Counted from the stretch's first letter, positions 28,284 through 36,696 are shown. The stretch: 51,347 bases of DNA from Burkholderiales bacterium (GCA_020248665.1 JADCHE010000101.1:1-51347), one strand, 5' to 3'. Made by a program: numbers and translations. Notes: generated from the letters alone by a model not told the origin.

Positions 28284-28418
28284 CCGCCCGCAATCCCGCA
28301 TGTCGCCGCGCACCGCCCTCCGCCGGCCGGCAGGTTTTCCAGGGTCGACGGGCCGGGCACGGCAATTCCTGCCGACCGCTCCGTCGGTCCGGCGGGGTGC
28401 TGCGGGTACCGAGGGTCG

Positions 28419-28496
28419 CCCGCGGACCGCGGGAAACTCGCGAGGTCGATGCGCGCATCGACGGGCGCCGACGCCGCGGGCGAGTCCACCCGCGGC
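28419..28496. repeat. Cluster of three dyads upstream of the rpoN promoter
   Basis: CCCGCGG-A-CCGCGGG (28419-28433), the perfect 18-bp palindrome GTCGATGCGCGCATCGAC (28445-28462), and GCCGCGGG-N8-CCCGCGGC (28473-28496) lie 135-215 bp upstream of the -24/-12 site, the distance where enhancer-binding proteins normally sit. Together with the promoter they account for most of the 330-bp gap between rpoN and the BON lipoprotein gene; no gene is seen in that gap. Confidence 0.5.
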
Positions 28497-28552
28497 GACC
28501 GGATCACCCTGGACCTGCGCGAACGCGGACCTCCCGGGGCGAGCCCTCGTCG

Positions 28553-28879
28553 CTACTGTCGGACGATGATGTCGTTGCGCACCGCGCGGACGCCCTTCGC
28601 CTCGCGTGCGATAGTCGCGGCGCGGTCCTTCTCGGCCTGGCTCTTCGCGAAGCCCGACAGCTGCGTCACGCCGTTCAGCGTCTCGACGCTGATCGAGGTC
28701 GCCGCGACGTCCTTGTCGGCCGCCATCTTCGACTTGATGTCGGTGGTGATCATCGAGTCGTCGATGTAGGACCCGGCGGTCTGCTGGTCGCGGGCGACCG
28801 AGCAGGCGCCGAGCGCGCCGGCCAGCGCGATCGCGATCGCGGCGCGCCGCAGGGTCGGGGTGGGGTGGGTCTTCTTCAT
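28553..28879 (-). CDS. BON-domain lipoprotein (OsmY-like)
   Basis: 108 residues. Lipoprotein signal with basic start MKKTHPTPTLRRAAIAIALAG and lipobox ALGAC (C26). The mature part is one BON domain (about 35-106): SYIDDSMITTDIKSKMAADKDVAATSISVETLNGVTQLSGFAKSQAEKDRA. BON domains bind phospholipid surfaces; OsmY and DolP are periplasmic envelope-stress proteins in E. coli. Third gene of the presumed kinase-DUF883-BON transcript, 52 bp after the DUF883 gene. Confidence 0.9.
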   Translation of the reverse strand: MKKTHPTPTLRRAAIAIALAGALGACSVARDQQTAGSYIDDSMITTDIKSKMAADKDVAATSISVETLNGVTQLSGFAKSQAEKDRAATIAREAKGVRAVRNDIIVRQ

Positions 28880-28931
28880 GGGAGTGCCTCGCTGGTCGTG
28901 GATCGGTGGGGGGAGGGCGTGCGGTGCACGT

Positions 28932-29312
28932 TCAGTCGCGCCGCGACATCAGCAGCCCGACGATCAGCCCGCAGACCGCGGCGATCGCCAGGGACGACAG
29001 CGGCCGCCCGGCGACCGCGTCGCGCGAGACCTCGAGGCCGTGGGTCAACTGCTCTCGCGCCCGCGTCGACATCTCGGCGCCCTGCTCGAGCGCGGCGCGG
29101 GTTCGTCTGCGCGCCTGCGACATGCGTCGCTCGATCTGGCCACGAAGGTCGGTGCCGTGGCCGCCGCTCGACATGCCCGGGGCGCCCGAGGCGCAGAGGC
29201 CGGCATCGGAAACGGTCGGACCGGTACCGCCGCCGAGCGCGCCGGACGCGCCGGCCGAGGAACCGTCGCCGGGGCGGTCGGAGGAGGGATGGACGCTGGT
29301 CTGGGGAGTCAT
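28932..29312 (-). CDS. DUF883 (ElaB/YqjD-like) membrane-anchored protein
   Basis: 126 residues. Low-complexity Ser/Gly-rich N-terminus, an amphipathic helix (DLRGQIERRMSQARRRTRAALEQGAEMSTRAREQLTHGLEVSRDAV), then the family C-terminal anchor RPLSSLAIAAVCGLIVGLLMSRRD. E. coli ElaB/YqjD are tail-anchored, stationary-phase proteins; YqjD binds ribosomes. Start is uncertain: ATG 29312 lacks a good ribosome-binding site and ATG 29174 would remove most of the disordered part. Lies 35 bp after the kinase gene on the same strand. Confidence 0.85.
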   Translation of the reverse strand: MTPQTSVHPSSDRPGDGSSAGASGALGGGTGPTVSDAGLCASGAPGMSSGGHGTDLRGQIERRMSQARRRTRAALEQGAEMSTRAREQLTHGLEVSRDAVAGRPLSSLAIAAVCGLIVGLLMSRRD

Positions 29313-29347
29313 GGGGGGCCGTTCGGTGTCGGTGACGGGGCAGGCGC

Positions 29348-30169
29348 TCAGGGGTGCAGGTCGGGCGTGTCGCGCGCGGGCCGGGCGGGCGTCGCCGTGA
29401 CGCGCGTGCCGCGACGGCGGCCCGTGACCCGGCGGTCGGTGTCCGGACGTGCCGCACGCGACGGCGCCGGCACGCTCGCGCGGATCGTCGCGCCCGTGCC
29501 GGGCGCCGAGCGCAGCTCGAGCGTGCCGTGGACCGCGAGCATCCGGTGGTGCATGCCCGCCAGGCCGTGGTGGCCGCAGCCGACCGCCCCGGCGTCGAAG
29601 CCGCGGCCGTCGTCCTCCACCGCGAGCTCGATGCGGCCGCGCACGCGGCACAGCGCGACACGCACGAGCGTCGCCCCGGCGTACTTGTGCACGTTGGTCA
29701 GCGCTTCCTGCGCGATCCGGTACAGCGCGAGCGCCGGCTCGCCGTCGAGCGCGACCGACGGATCGATCGACGCGGCGAGCCGGCCGTCGAAGCGCTGCCG
29801 GCTGGACGCGACGAGCTGCTCGAGCGCGGGCGCGAGGCCGAGGTGGGTCAGGATCGTCGGGTGCAGGTCCTCGACGATCCGGCGCTTCAGGCCGATGCCC
29901 TGCGCGAGCACGCGCCGCAGCGCCTCGAGCCGCTGCGCGAGCGCCGGCTCGTGGCAGGCGGGCTGCGCGGCGAGCCAGGCGACGTCGAGTCGCGCCGCGG
30001 TGAGGATCGCGCCGAGCTCGTCGTGGAGCTCGCGGGCGAGCGCGGCGCGCTCGGCTTCGCGCGTGCGCTGCAGCCAGGCGGTGAACTCGGCGGCCGTGCG
30101 CGGACACCCCGCCGCATCAAGTGGGGCGACGGCGCGAACATCGGTCGGAGAACGGCTCGAGACGGGCAC
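29348..30169 (-). CDS. Cytosolic NarX/DegS-type sensor histidine kinase
   Basis: 273 residues from GTG 30169, chosen for the GGAAAGG ribosome-binding sequence. HisKA_3 dimerisation domain with phosphoacceptor H49 in ERAALARELHDELGAILTAARLDVAWL; the HATPase domain keeps its N-box (YRIAQEALTNVHKYAG), the G1 box EDDGRGFD and GLAGMHHRML. No membrane span and only about 30 residues before the H-box, so it either senses a cytosolic signal or depends on a partner protein. Divergent from the LuxR-type regulator at 30261, its obvious partner. Confidence 0.9.
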   Translation of the reverse strand: MPVSSRSPTDVRAVAPLDAAGCPRTAAEFTAWLQRTREAERAALARELHDELGAILTAARLDVAWLAAQPACHEPALAQRLEALRRVLAQGIGLKRRIVEDLHPTILTHLGLAPALEQLVASSRQRFDGRLAASIDPSVALDGEPALALYRIAQEALTNVHKYAGATLVRVALCRVRGRIELAVEDDGRGFDAGAVGCGHHGLAGMHHRMLAVHGTLELRSAPGTGATIRASVPAPSRAARPDTDRRVTGRRRGTRVTATPARPARDTPDLHP

Positions 30170-30218
30170 GGTGCTTGCCTTTCCGTTGTGGCGGACCCGA
30201 CACGCTCGGGCCGCGCAA

Positions 30219-30228
30219 CCGATGTCGG
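30219..30228. promoter_or_regulatory. Possible operator between kinase and regulator genes
   Basis: CCGA-TG-TCGG is a short dyad in the 91-bp divergent gap, overlapping the -12 end of the kinase promoter. Its place suits autoregulation by the LuxR-type regulator. Too short to be certain. Confidence 0.25.
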
Positions 30229-30242
30229 CAATAACGGTGCCC
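30227..30242 (-). promoter_or_regulatory. Candidate sigma-54 promoter of the kinase-DUF883-BON unit
   Basis: Minus strand GGGCACC-GTTA-TTGCC matches TGGCACG-N4-TTGCW at 9 of 12 positions with GG and GC 10 bp apart. Predicted start near 30215, about 46 nt before the GTG. Read on the other strand the same bases also show GG-N10-GC (30227-30240) toward the LuxR-type regulator, but with a poor -12 box. Confidence 0.45.
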
Positions 30243-30260
30243 GTCCCAGGAAAGCCCTTC

Positions 30261-30929
30261 ATGAATCCCGCACAGCGCAGCATCAGCAGCCGCCGCAGGC
30301 TGAAGGTCGTCATCTGCGACGACCATCCGATCGTCCGCGCCGGCTTCCGGCAGTTCCTCGCCGGCCAGCCCGACATGGAGAGCGTCGAGGAGGCCGGCAG
30401 CGGCCGAGAGGCGTTGGACCTCGTGCGCAACGACGCGTGCGACGTGATGCTGCTCGACATCTCGATGCCCGGGCAGAACGGCGTCGACGTGTTGCGGGCG
30501 ATCCGGCTGCGCAAGCCCGAGCTGCCGGTGCTGATGCTCTCCTCGTTCCCCGAGCAGCACTACGCGCTGCAGATGCTCAAGCTCGGCGCCTCAGGCTACC
30601 TGCCGAAGGACTGCGAGCCCGCCGACCTGCTGCGCGCGATCCGCTCCGTCGCGCAGGGCCGGCGCTTCGTCAGCGAGGCGGTCGGCGACCTGCTCGCCAA
30701 CGGGCTGGGCGCGCACGGCGACGAGCCGCCGCACACCCAGCTGTCCGACCGCGAACTGCAGGTGTTCCTGCGGCTCGCCAAGGGCGAGTCGGTGACCGCG
30801 ATCGCGAACGTGCTGAACCTGAGCTTCAAGACGATCAGCACCTATCGCTCGCGCGTGCTCGAGAAGCTGAACCTGCGCTCGAACAGCGACGTCACCTACT
30901 ACGCGATGAAGAACGGCCTGATCCAGTAG
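30261..30929 (+). CDS. LuxR/NarL-family response regulator
   Basis: 222 residues. Receiver domain about 13-130 with phosphoacceptor D66 in DVMLLDISMPGQNGVDVL and the switch lysine in GYLPKDCEP; C-terminal LuxR helix-turn-helix about 155-215 (LSDRELQVFLRLAKGESVTAIANVLNLSFKTISTYRSRVLEKLNLRSN). ATG 30261 has AGGAAAG upstream. With the divergent NarX-type kinase it makes a standard two-component pair; targets unknown, presumably within the island. Confidence 0.93.
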   Translation: MNPAQRSISSRRRLKVVICDDHPIVRAGFRQFLAGQPDMESVEEAGSGREALDLVRNDACDVMLLDISMPGQNGVDVLRAIRLRKPELPVLMLSSFPEQHYALQMLKLGASGYLPKDCEPADLLRAIRSVAQGRRFVSEAVGDLLANGLGAHGDEPPHTQLSDRELQVFLRLAKGESVTAIANVLNLSFKTISTYRSRVLEKLNLRSNSDVTYYAMKNGLIQ

Positions 30930-31215
30930 CCGGTCGCCGCCCGGGTGGCCGGCGCGGCCGGCCTCGTCGCGCTCGGCAGCCCGAGGCTGCGCCGACTGCT
31001 CGCGGTGCTCGCGCTGCTGCGCAACCCCGGCGCGCAGCCCGCACGAACGTCCGTCCCGACCTCGGCGCCTCGCCGTACCCGGTCCCCCGACCGACCCCGC
31101 GACCGTCCAGGCAGCAGGCCTTCGTCGTCTAGCTCGCCGCGGTCCCCTTCGGCCACGCGCTCTGGCCGAGCCCTCGTCCCTGCGCCCCCTGGGATCGCGG
31201 GGCACGTGCGACGCA

Positions 31216-31244
31216 GCAAGAAGAAGGCCCCGCGAGACCGGGGC
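31216..31244 (-). terminator. Minus-strand terminator-like hairpin without an obvious gene
   Basis: GCCCCG (31227-31232), 6-base loop, CGGGGC (31239-31244). On the minus strand it is followed by CTTCTTCTTG, a pyrimidine-rich tail, so it fits termination of leftward transcription. No leftward gene lies close upstream; it may stop read-through from mrcA or an antisense RNA. Confidence 0.4.
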
Positions 31245-31375
31245 GAAACCTCGCGTCCGAACGGGAAGTCCGGTGCAGGTGGGGAAGGAGCCGGACGGCC
31301 TCGCGCGAAGGACCGCGCAGGTCACCGCAGCCCGGTCAACGCCCGTCACTGTGCGTCGCTCGGTGGACGGCAGTT

Positions 31376-31414
<39 letters not shown>

Positions 31415-31468
31415 CGGGCGCGGGAACGCCCGCTGCGTCGCGGCCCCTCCCGGCGTGCGCCCGCGATC

Positions 31469-31484
31469 GGGAACGGAAACTGCT
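31469..31484 (+). promoter_or_regulatory. Candidate sigma-54 promoter of the BON-domain gene
   Basis: GGGAACG-GAAA-CTGCT matches TGGCACG-N4-TTGCW at 9 of 12 positions with GG (31470-31471) and GC (31482-31483) 10 bp apart. Predicted start near 31495, 28 nt before the ATG. Confidence 0.4.
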
Positions 31485-31522
31485 TCCTCCGCGACACGAC
31501 GACGCGCGACACGGAGCGAGCG

Positions 31523-32179
31523 ATGCACGACGACCACGACCGACCCGGCGCGCACCGTGCGCCGGTGCTCCGCGAGGATCAGCGGCGCTCGGGCCACGGC
31601 CCGGACGAGGACCCGCCGATCGACGCCGAACGCGACCCCGGCGGTGCGAGGCACCTGGCGACGGGCGCGGGCGGGGCCGGCGACTGGATCGCGAGCGCGG
31701 CAGGTATCGGCCAGCGACGCGGGCCGGCCGACGACGACCGCCCCTTCGATGTCGACGACGACGCGAACGGGTGGGCCTCGGGCGGCGGGGCCGATGCCGG
31801 CTCGATGCAGGGCCGCCCCGTCGCCGAGGGCTCGCGCGACGACGCGCGGATCCACGACGACGTCCGCGAGCGTCTGTCGCGCAGCCACCTCGACGCGGGC
31901 GACGTGTCGGTCGAGGTCCGCGACGGCCACGTGACGCTGTCGGGCACGGTGTCGGACCGGCCGATGAAGCATTCGATCGAGTCGCTGGTCGACGGGTGCG
32001 GCGGCGTGCGCCACGTCGACGATCGGCTCAAGCTGATGCGGATGCCGCCGGATCCCGGCGCGCCGGACGCACCGCCCCAGCCGCACGCGTCGGTGCCGCA
32101 GGACTCGCCGACCGCGCGCGACGAGGCGCGGGGCCGCTTCAGCCTGCCGCTGCCGGGCGGCGCCGGCAAGAGCGGCTGA
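31523..32179 (+). CDS. BON-domain protein with acidic disordered arms
   Basis: 218 residues, no signal peptide or membrane span. The first 105 residues are Asp/Gly/Arg-rich and disordered (with a GGARHLATGAGGAGDWI patch), one BON domain follows at about 108-172 (DARIHDDVRERLSRSHLDAGDVSVEVRDGHVTLSGTVSDRPMKHSIESLVDGCGGVRHVDDRL), and a Pro-rich tail ends the protein. BON domains usually act at membranes in the periplasm, so a cytosolic version is somewhat unusual. ATG 31523 has GGAGCGAGCG upstream; an in-frame ATG at 31379 lies in the hexanucleotide repeat and is rejected. Convergent with mrcA. Confidence 0.82.
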   Translation: MHDDHDRPGAHRAPVLREDQRRSGHGPDEDPPIDAERDPGGARHLATGAGGAGDWIASAAGIGQRRGPADDDRPFDVDDDANGWASGGGADAGSMQGRPVAEGSRDDARIHDDVRERLSRSHLDAGDVSVEVRDGHVTLSGTVSDRPMKHSIESLVDGCGGVRHVDDRLKLMRMPPDPGAPDAPPQPHASVPQDSPTARDEARGRFSLPLPGGAGKSG

Positions 32180-32190
32180 GCGCGCGGACG

Positions 32191-32216
32191 GGGGGCGCCG
32201 CGAGGGCGCGGCCCCC
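32191..32216. terminator. Bidirectional hairpin between BON gene and mrcA
   Basis: GGGGG-CG-CCGCG (32191-32202), AGGG loop, CGCGG-CCCCC (32207-32216): a 10-bp GC stem with a two-base bulge in the 41-bp gap between convergent stop codons. It lacks a T-run. Confidence 0.5.
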
Positions 32217-32220
32217 GGTG

Positions 32221-34569
32221 TCAGAACACCTGCTCTCGGACCTGCTCGCCGCGCTCGCCGGTGCCCAGCCCGTCCTCGGCGACGCCGAGCGACGCGATGC
32301 CCTGGCCCGGCCGCGTCTCCGCGTAGTACCAGTCGTCGCCGACCTTCACGATGCCCTGGGGCGGCTGCATCGGCGCATCGGGCACGCCCCTGAGCGCCAC
32401 GCCCATGTAGTGCACCCAGATCGGCAACGCGAGGCCGCCGCCGGTCTCGCGGTCGCCGAGCTTGCGCGGCTGGTCGAAGCCGACCCAGGCCACGGCGGCG
32501 ACCTTCGGTACGTAGCCGGCGAACCAGGCGTCGTGCGAGTCGTTGGTCGTGCCGGTCTTGCCGGCGAGGTCGGTGCGCTTGAGCCTCAACGCCATCGTCG
32601 CGGTGCCGCGCCGCACGACGTCCTTCAGCAGGCTGTCCATCAGGAACGCGTTGCGCGCGTCGATCGCGCGGATCGACTCGTCGCCGGCCTTCGCCGGTCG
32701 CGCCTGCGCCAGCACGCGCCCGCTCGCGTCGGTGACCTTCGAGATCAGGTACGGATCGACGCGGTAGCCGCCGTTGGCGAACACCGCGATGCCGCCGACC
32801 ATCTGCCACGGCGTCACTGCGCCCGCGCCGAGCGCCATCGTCAGGTAGGGCGGATGCCGCTCGGCGTCGAAGCCGAAGCGGGTCACGTAGTCCTGCGCGT
32901 ACTGCGGCCCGATCGCCTGCAGCAGCCGGATCGACACCATGTTCTTCGACTTCGCGAGTGCGCTCCGCATCGTCATCGGGCCATCGAACTTGCCGTCGTA
33001 GTTCTTCGGCTCCCACACCTGTCCGCCGGTGACCGCGGGATCGACGATCACCGGCGCGTCGTTGATCACCGTCGTCGTCATGAAGCCCTTCTCGAGCGAG
33101 GCCGAGTAGATGAACGGCTTGAAGCTCGAGCCCGGCTGGCGCCAGGCCTGGGTGACCCGGTTGAACTTGTTGCGGCTGAAGTCGAAGCCACCGACCATCG
33201 CGCGGATCGAGCCGTCCCCGGTGTTGGCCGACACGAACGCGGCCTGCACCTCGGGCACCTGCGTGACCTCCCAGCCCTTCGGGCCCTCGGCGACGCGGAT
33301 CACCGCGCCGGGCTTCAGGCGCCGGTTCGCGGGTGCCTTCTCCGACAGCCACGGCGCGACGAGCTTCAGGCCGTCGCCCGTGATCTCGATGGTCTGTCCG
33401 CGGCTGCGCGCGATGCGCACCACCTTCGGGTCGGCCACGACCACGACCGCCGGCAGGAAGTCGTCGATCTCGCCGGCCTCGAGCAGCGCCTCCTCGATCT
33501 TCTCGTCGCGCCGCTGAGGGTCGGCGGGCAGCTCGACCTGCGCCTCCGGGCCGCGGAAGCCGTAGCGCCGGTCGTACGCGAGCACGCCGTCGCGGACCGC
33601 GGCGTTGGCCGCGCGCTGGTCCTCGGACAGCACCGTGGTGTGGACGTTCAGCCCCGCCACGTAGGTCTCGTCGCGGAACTGGTCGAACGCGAGCATCCGC
33701 GCGAGCTCGGCGACGTAGGGCGCCTTCACCGCGTAGTCGCCGCGATCGGGCTGCAGCCGCAGCTCCTCCTTGATCGCCGCCTGGTACTGCTCCTCGGTGA
33801 GCGAGCCGAGCGAGCGCATGCGCCCGAGCACGTACTGCTGGCGGATCCTCGCGCGCTTCGGGTTCACGACCGGGTTGAACGCCGAAGGCGCCTTCGGCAG
33901 CCCCGCGAGCATGGCGGCCTCGGCGGCTGTGATCTTCGCGAGCGGCTTGCCGTAGTAGATCTGCGCGGCCGAGGCGAAGCCGTAGGCGCGCTGGCCCAGG
34001 AAGATCTGGTTCAGGTAGATCTCGAGGATCTGCTCCTTCGACAGCGTGCTCTCGATCTTCAGCGCGAGCAGGATCTCGTAGATCTTGCGCGTGTAACTGC
34101 GCTCGTTCGACAGGAAGAAGTTGCGCGCGAGCTGCATCGTGATCGTCGAGGCGCCCTGCGTCTTGCCGCCGGCGGCGACGTTCGCGAACGCCGCCCGGAC
34201 GATGCCGAGCACGTCGACGCCGCTGTGCTCGAAGAAGCGGTCGTCCTCCGCGGCGAGGATCGCGTTCCTCATCACCGCCGGCACCTCGTCGATCCGCACG
34301 ACGCTGCGCCGCTCCTCGCCGAACTCGCCGATCAGCACACCGTCGGCCGTCCAGACCCGCAGCGGCACCTTCGGCCGATAGTCGGTCAGCACGTCGAGCG
34401 AGGGCAGGCGGTCGGCCGCGAGGATCGCCGACAGGCCGAGTGTCAGCACGCCGGCGAGCAGCAGGGTCGCCGGGACGGCGACCAGGATCCTCAGCAGCGC
34501 GAGGAGGCCGAACCCCCGTTCGCGCCGCGGAGGACCGGTTCGCGCGGGGCGGGCGCGCTGGGGCGACAT
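32221..34569 (-). CDS. mrcA: Penicillin-binding protein 1A (bifunctional transglycosylase/transpeptidase)
   Basis: 782 residues from ATG 34569. Class A PBP that polymerises and cross-links peptidoglycan. One N-terminal membrane span (LLALLRILVAVPATLLLAGVLTLGLSAI), a GT51 domain with catalytic Glu in EDDRFFEHSGVD and TITMQLARNFFLS, an OB-like insert, and a transpeptidase domain with SxxK in GSSFKPFIYSA, SKN in ALAKSKNMVS and KTGT in LAGKTGTTND. GTG 34608 would add 13 residues. Divergent from pilM, the usual arrangement in betaproteobacteria. Confidence 0.96.
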   Translation of the reverse strand: MSPQRARPARTGPPRRERGFGLLALLRILVAVPATLLLAGVLTLGLSAILAADRLPSLDVLTDYRPKVPLRVWTADGVLIGEFGEERRSVVRIDEVPAVMRNAILAAEDDRFFEHSGVDVLGIVRAAFANVAAGGKTQGASTITMQLARNFFLSNERSYTRKIYEILLALKIESTLSKEQILEIYLNQIFLGQRAYGFASAAQIYYGKPLAKITAAEAAMLAGLPKAPSAFNPVVNPKRARIRQQYVLGRMRSLGSLTEEQYQAAIKEELRLQPDRGDYAVKAPYVAELARMLAFDQFRDETYVAGLNVHTTVLSEDQRAANAAVRDGVLAYDRRYGFRGPEAQVELPADPQRRDEKIEEALLEAGEIDDFLPAVVVVADPKVVRIARSRGQTIEITGDGLKLVAPWLSEKAPANRRLKPGAVIRVAEGPKGWEVTQVPEVQAAFVSANTGDGSIRAMVGGFDFSRNKFNRVTQAWRQPGSSFKPFIYSASLEKGFMTTTVINDAPVIVDPAVTGGQVWEPKNYDGKFDGPMTMRSALAKSKNMVSIRLLQAIGPQYAQDYVTRFGFDAERHPPYLTMALGAGAVTPWQMVGGIAVFANGGYRVDPYLISKVTDASGRVLAQARPAKAGDESIRAIDARNAFLMDSLLKDVVRRGTATMALRLKRTDLAGKTGTTNDSHDAWFAGYVPKVAAVAWVGFDQPRKLGDRETGGGLALPIWVHYMGVALRGVPDAPMQPPQGIVKVGDDWYYAETRPGQGIASLGVAEDGLGTGERGEQVREQVF

Positions 34570-34845
34570 GGCGGATCTGTGGGGTTTGTCGGACACCGAT
34601 CGTAGCACCTGGGGCCGTCCGCCCCCCCGCTGCCGGCCGTCCGGGGGGCCTGCGCCGACCCTTCCTCGGGCCTGGGCGACAAGCGGGCCGGACCGGTCGA
34701 CGGGCGGGTCGGAGCCCCGAATCCAGTCCGTCGGAAAACCTTTACAGTGTGTCGAAGGGTTTGGCAGGATTTCAACCTGTTTCTCTGAAATCCATGTAAG
34801 ATCCTGTTTTCAGGCAACTTTTTAACACACTGCACCGAGGCGGAC
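34570..34845. promoter_or_regulatory. Divergent mrcA-pilM control region
   Basis: 276 bp with a locally AT-richer core (about 34735-34830), the natural place for the pil promoter. TAAGAT (34797-34802) is a possible -10, without a good -35 at normal spacing; CCTG-TTTT-CAGG (34803-34814) is a small dyad just after it. TACGAT on the minus strand (34604-34599) is a possible mrcA -10. None is convincing alone. Confidence 0.3.
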
Positions 34846-35928
34846 GTGGCATTCAGCCTTCAGGGTCTGTTGCGGCGCGGCACCCAGCCGCTGCTTGGGA
34901 TCGACGTCTCCGCCTCCAACATCAAGCTCGTCGAGCTGGTGCCGGGCGGCAAGGCCGGCATGCGCCTGGAGCGCTATGCGATCGAGCCGATCGAGCGCGG
35001 CGCGATCGTCGACGGCAACGTCGAGAAACCCGAAGCGGTCGCCGACGCGCTGACCCGGGCGATCCGCCGGGCCGGCACCCGCACCCGCCTCGCCGCGATG
35101 GCGATGCCGTCGGCGGCCGTCATCGCCAAGCGGATCACGCTGCCGGCCGGCCTGCTCGAGGAGGACTACGAGGCCCAGGTCGAGAGCGAAGCCTCGCAGT
35201 ACATCCCGTTCTCGATCGACGAGGTCAACCTCGACTTCCAGATCCTCGGCCCCGCTCCGCAGTCGCCCGACGACGTCGAGGTGCTGCTCGCCGCGTCGCG
35301 CAAGGAGAAGGTCGAGGACCGCGTCGCGATCGCCGAGATGGCAGGGCTGCGGCCGATCGTCATCGACGTCGAGCCGTTCGCGGCGCGGACGTCGATCGAC
35401 CATGTGACCGGGTTCCTGCCGAACCACGGGGAGGGCATGATCCTCGCGGTCTTCGACGTCGGCCAGAACACCACGAACCTCACGGTCGTTCTGAACGGCC
35501 AGACGATCTTCGAGCGCGAGCAGACCTTCGGCGGCAACCAGCTCACCGCCGACATCGTGCGGCTGTACGGCCTGACGCTGGAGGAGGCCGAGCTGAAGAA
35601 GAAGTCGGGCGACCTGCCCGACAACTACGCCTCCGAGCTGCTGCAGCCGTTCATCGAGCAGGGCGCCACCGAGGTCGCGCGCTCGCTGCAGTTCTTCTAC
35701 ACCTCGACGCCCCACACCCGCGTCGACCGGATCTTCCTCGCCGGCGGCTGCGCGGTCACCGCGGGCCTCGCCGAGGCGGTCGCCGAGCGCACCCAGGTGC
35801 CCACCGAGATCATGAGTCCCTTCCAGGGGATGGAGATCGCCGCCGGCATCCGGGAGCGCCAGCTGCGGCTCGACGCGCCGGCGCTGATGGTGGGCTGCGG
35901 GCTCGCGATGCGGAGGTTCGACGCATGA
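34846..35928 (+). CDS. pilM: Type IV pilus inner-membrane platform ATPase-like protein PilM
   Basis: 360 residues from GTG (MAFSLQGLLRRGTQPLLGIDVSASNIKLVEL) with CGAGG upstream. Actin/FtsA-like cytosolic protein that binds ATP and the N-terminal tail of PilN. Phosphate loops visible as LGIDVSASNIKLVEL and AVFDVGQNTTNLTVVLNGQTIFEREQTFGGNQLT; FLAGGCAVTAGLAEAV is the adenosine-binding part. First gene of a pilMNOPQ operon in which most cistrons overlap by ATGA. Confidence 0.97.
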   Translation: MAFSLQGLLRRGTQPLLGIDVSASNIKLVELVPGGKAGMRLERYAIEPIERGAIVDGNVEKPEAVADALTRAIRRAGTRTRLAAMAMPSAAVIAKRITLPAGLLEEDYEAQVESEASQYIPFSIDEVNLDFQILGPAPQSPDDVEVLLAASRKEKVEDRVAIAEMAGLRPIVIDVEPFAARTSIDHVTGFLPNHGEGMILAVFDVGQNTTNLTVVLNGQTIFEREQTFGGNQLTADIVRLYGLTLEEAELKKKSGDLPDNYASELLQPFIEQGATEVARSLQFFYTSTPHTRVDRIFLAGGCAVTAGLAEAVAERTQVPTEIMSPFQGMEIAAGIRERQLRLDAPALMVGCGLAMRRFDA

Positions 35929-36683
35929 GTTCCACCCGAGGCCCATCGTCGCCGGTCGGCCTGGCGCCGGCCACCGAGATCTCCGACCCGCTGTCGCGTC
36001 AGCTGGCGCCGATCCGAATCAACCTGCTGCCGCACCGCGAGATGCGGCGCGAGCGCCGCAAGAAGGACGTCGTCGTGCTGGCCGCTCTGGTCGCGGCCGC
36101 GGGCGTCGCGGCGGCGTTCGCGGGCGGCTTCGCGATCAACCAGCAGATCTCGGCCCAGCAGGACCGCAACAGCTTCATCGTCGCCGAGAACGCGCGGCTC
36201 GACCGCGAGATCGCCGAGATCAAGACGCTGCGCGAGGAGATCGCCGCGCTGCGCGCGCGCCAGCAGGCGGTCGAGAACCTGCAGAGCGACCGGACCGTGC
36301 CGGTGCGCCTGTTCGACGAGCTCGCGCGGCTCGCGCCCGAGGGCGTCTACCTGCGCTCGCTCAGGCAGGACGAGGGCCGCGTGTCGCTGGTCGGCCACGC
36401 CGCGACCAACGAGCGCGTCGCCGAGCTGCTGCGTAACCTCGGCGAGCGCAGCCCGTGGCTCGAGCGGCCCGCGGTCGGCGAGATCAAGGAAGTCGTCGCC
36501 GCGTCGCAGGCCGGGAACAAGAAGGACGAGCGCAAGGTCTACGAATTCTCGCTGAACGCGCTGATCAAGAAGCCTGCGCAGCCGGCCGAGCCGGGCGGCA
36601 AGCCCGCGGCGCCGCGCACCACCGGCGTCGAGCCGGGCACGTCCGCCGCCGCCGAGCCGATCAAGCTCGGCCAGTCGCAATAG
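35925..36683 (+). CDS. pilN: Type IV pilus assembly protein PilN
   Basis: 252 residues. Contains the conserved PilM-binding motif RINLLPHRE (about 32-40), one membrane span (VVVLAALVAAAGVAAAFAGGFAI), a coiled coil (ENARLDREIAEIKTLREEIAALRARQQAVENLQ) and a periplasmic ferredoxin-like domain that pairs with PilO. Extra residues before the motif and a Pro/Ala-rich C-terminal tail make it longer than the typical 200 residues. ATG overlaps the pilM stop. Confidence 0.95.
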   Translation: MSSTRGPSSPVGLAPATEISDPLSRQLAPIRINLLPHREMRRERRKKDVVVLAALVAAAGVAAAFAGGFAINQQISAQQDRNSFIVAENARLDREIAEIKTLREEIAALRARQQAVENLQSDRTVPVRLFDELARLAPEGVYLRSLRQDEGRVSLVGHAATNERVAELLRNLGERSPWLERPAVGEIKEVVAASQAGNKKDERKVYEFSLNALIKKPAQPAEPGGKPAAPRTTGVEPGTSAAAEPIKLGQSQ

Positions 36684-36696
36684 GCCGAGGCACGCG

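Noticed and set aside
28353-28374. Plus-strand GGGCACG-GCAA-TTCCT upstream of rpoN as another sigma-54 promoter.
   Set aside because: The essential G of the -12 GC is missing (CC instead), and no plus-strand gene follows.
34764-34780. TGGCAGGATTTCAACC upstream of pilM as a sigma-54 promoter.
   Set aside because: The -12 GC is absent; only the -24 half resembles the consensus.
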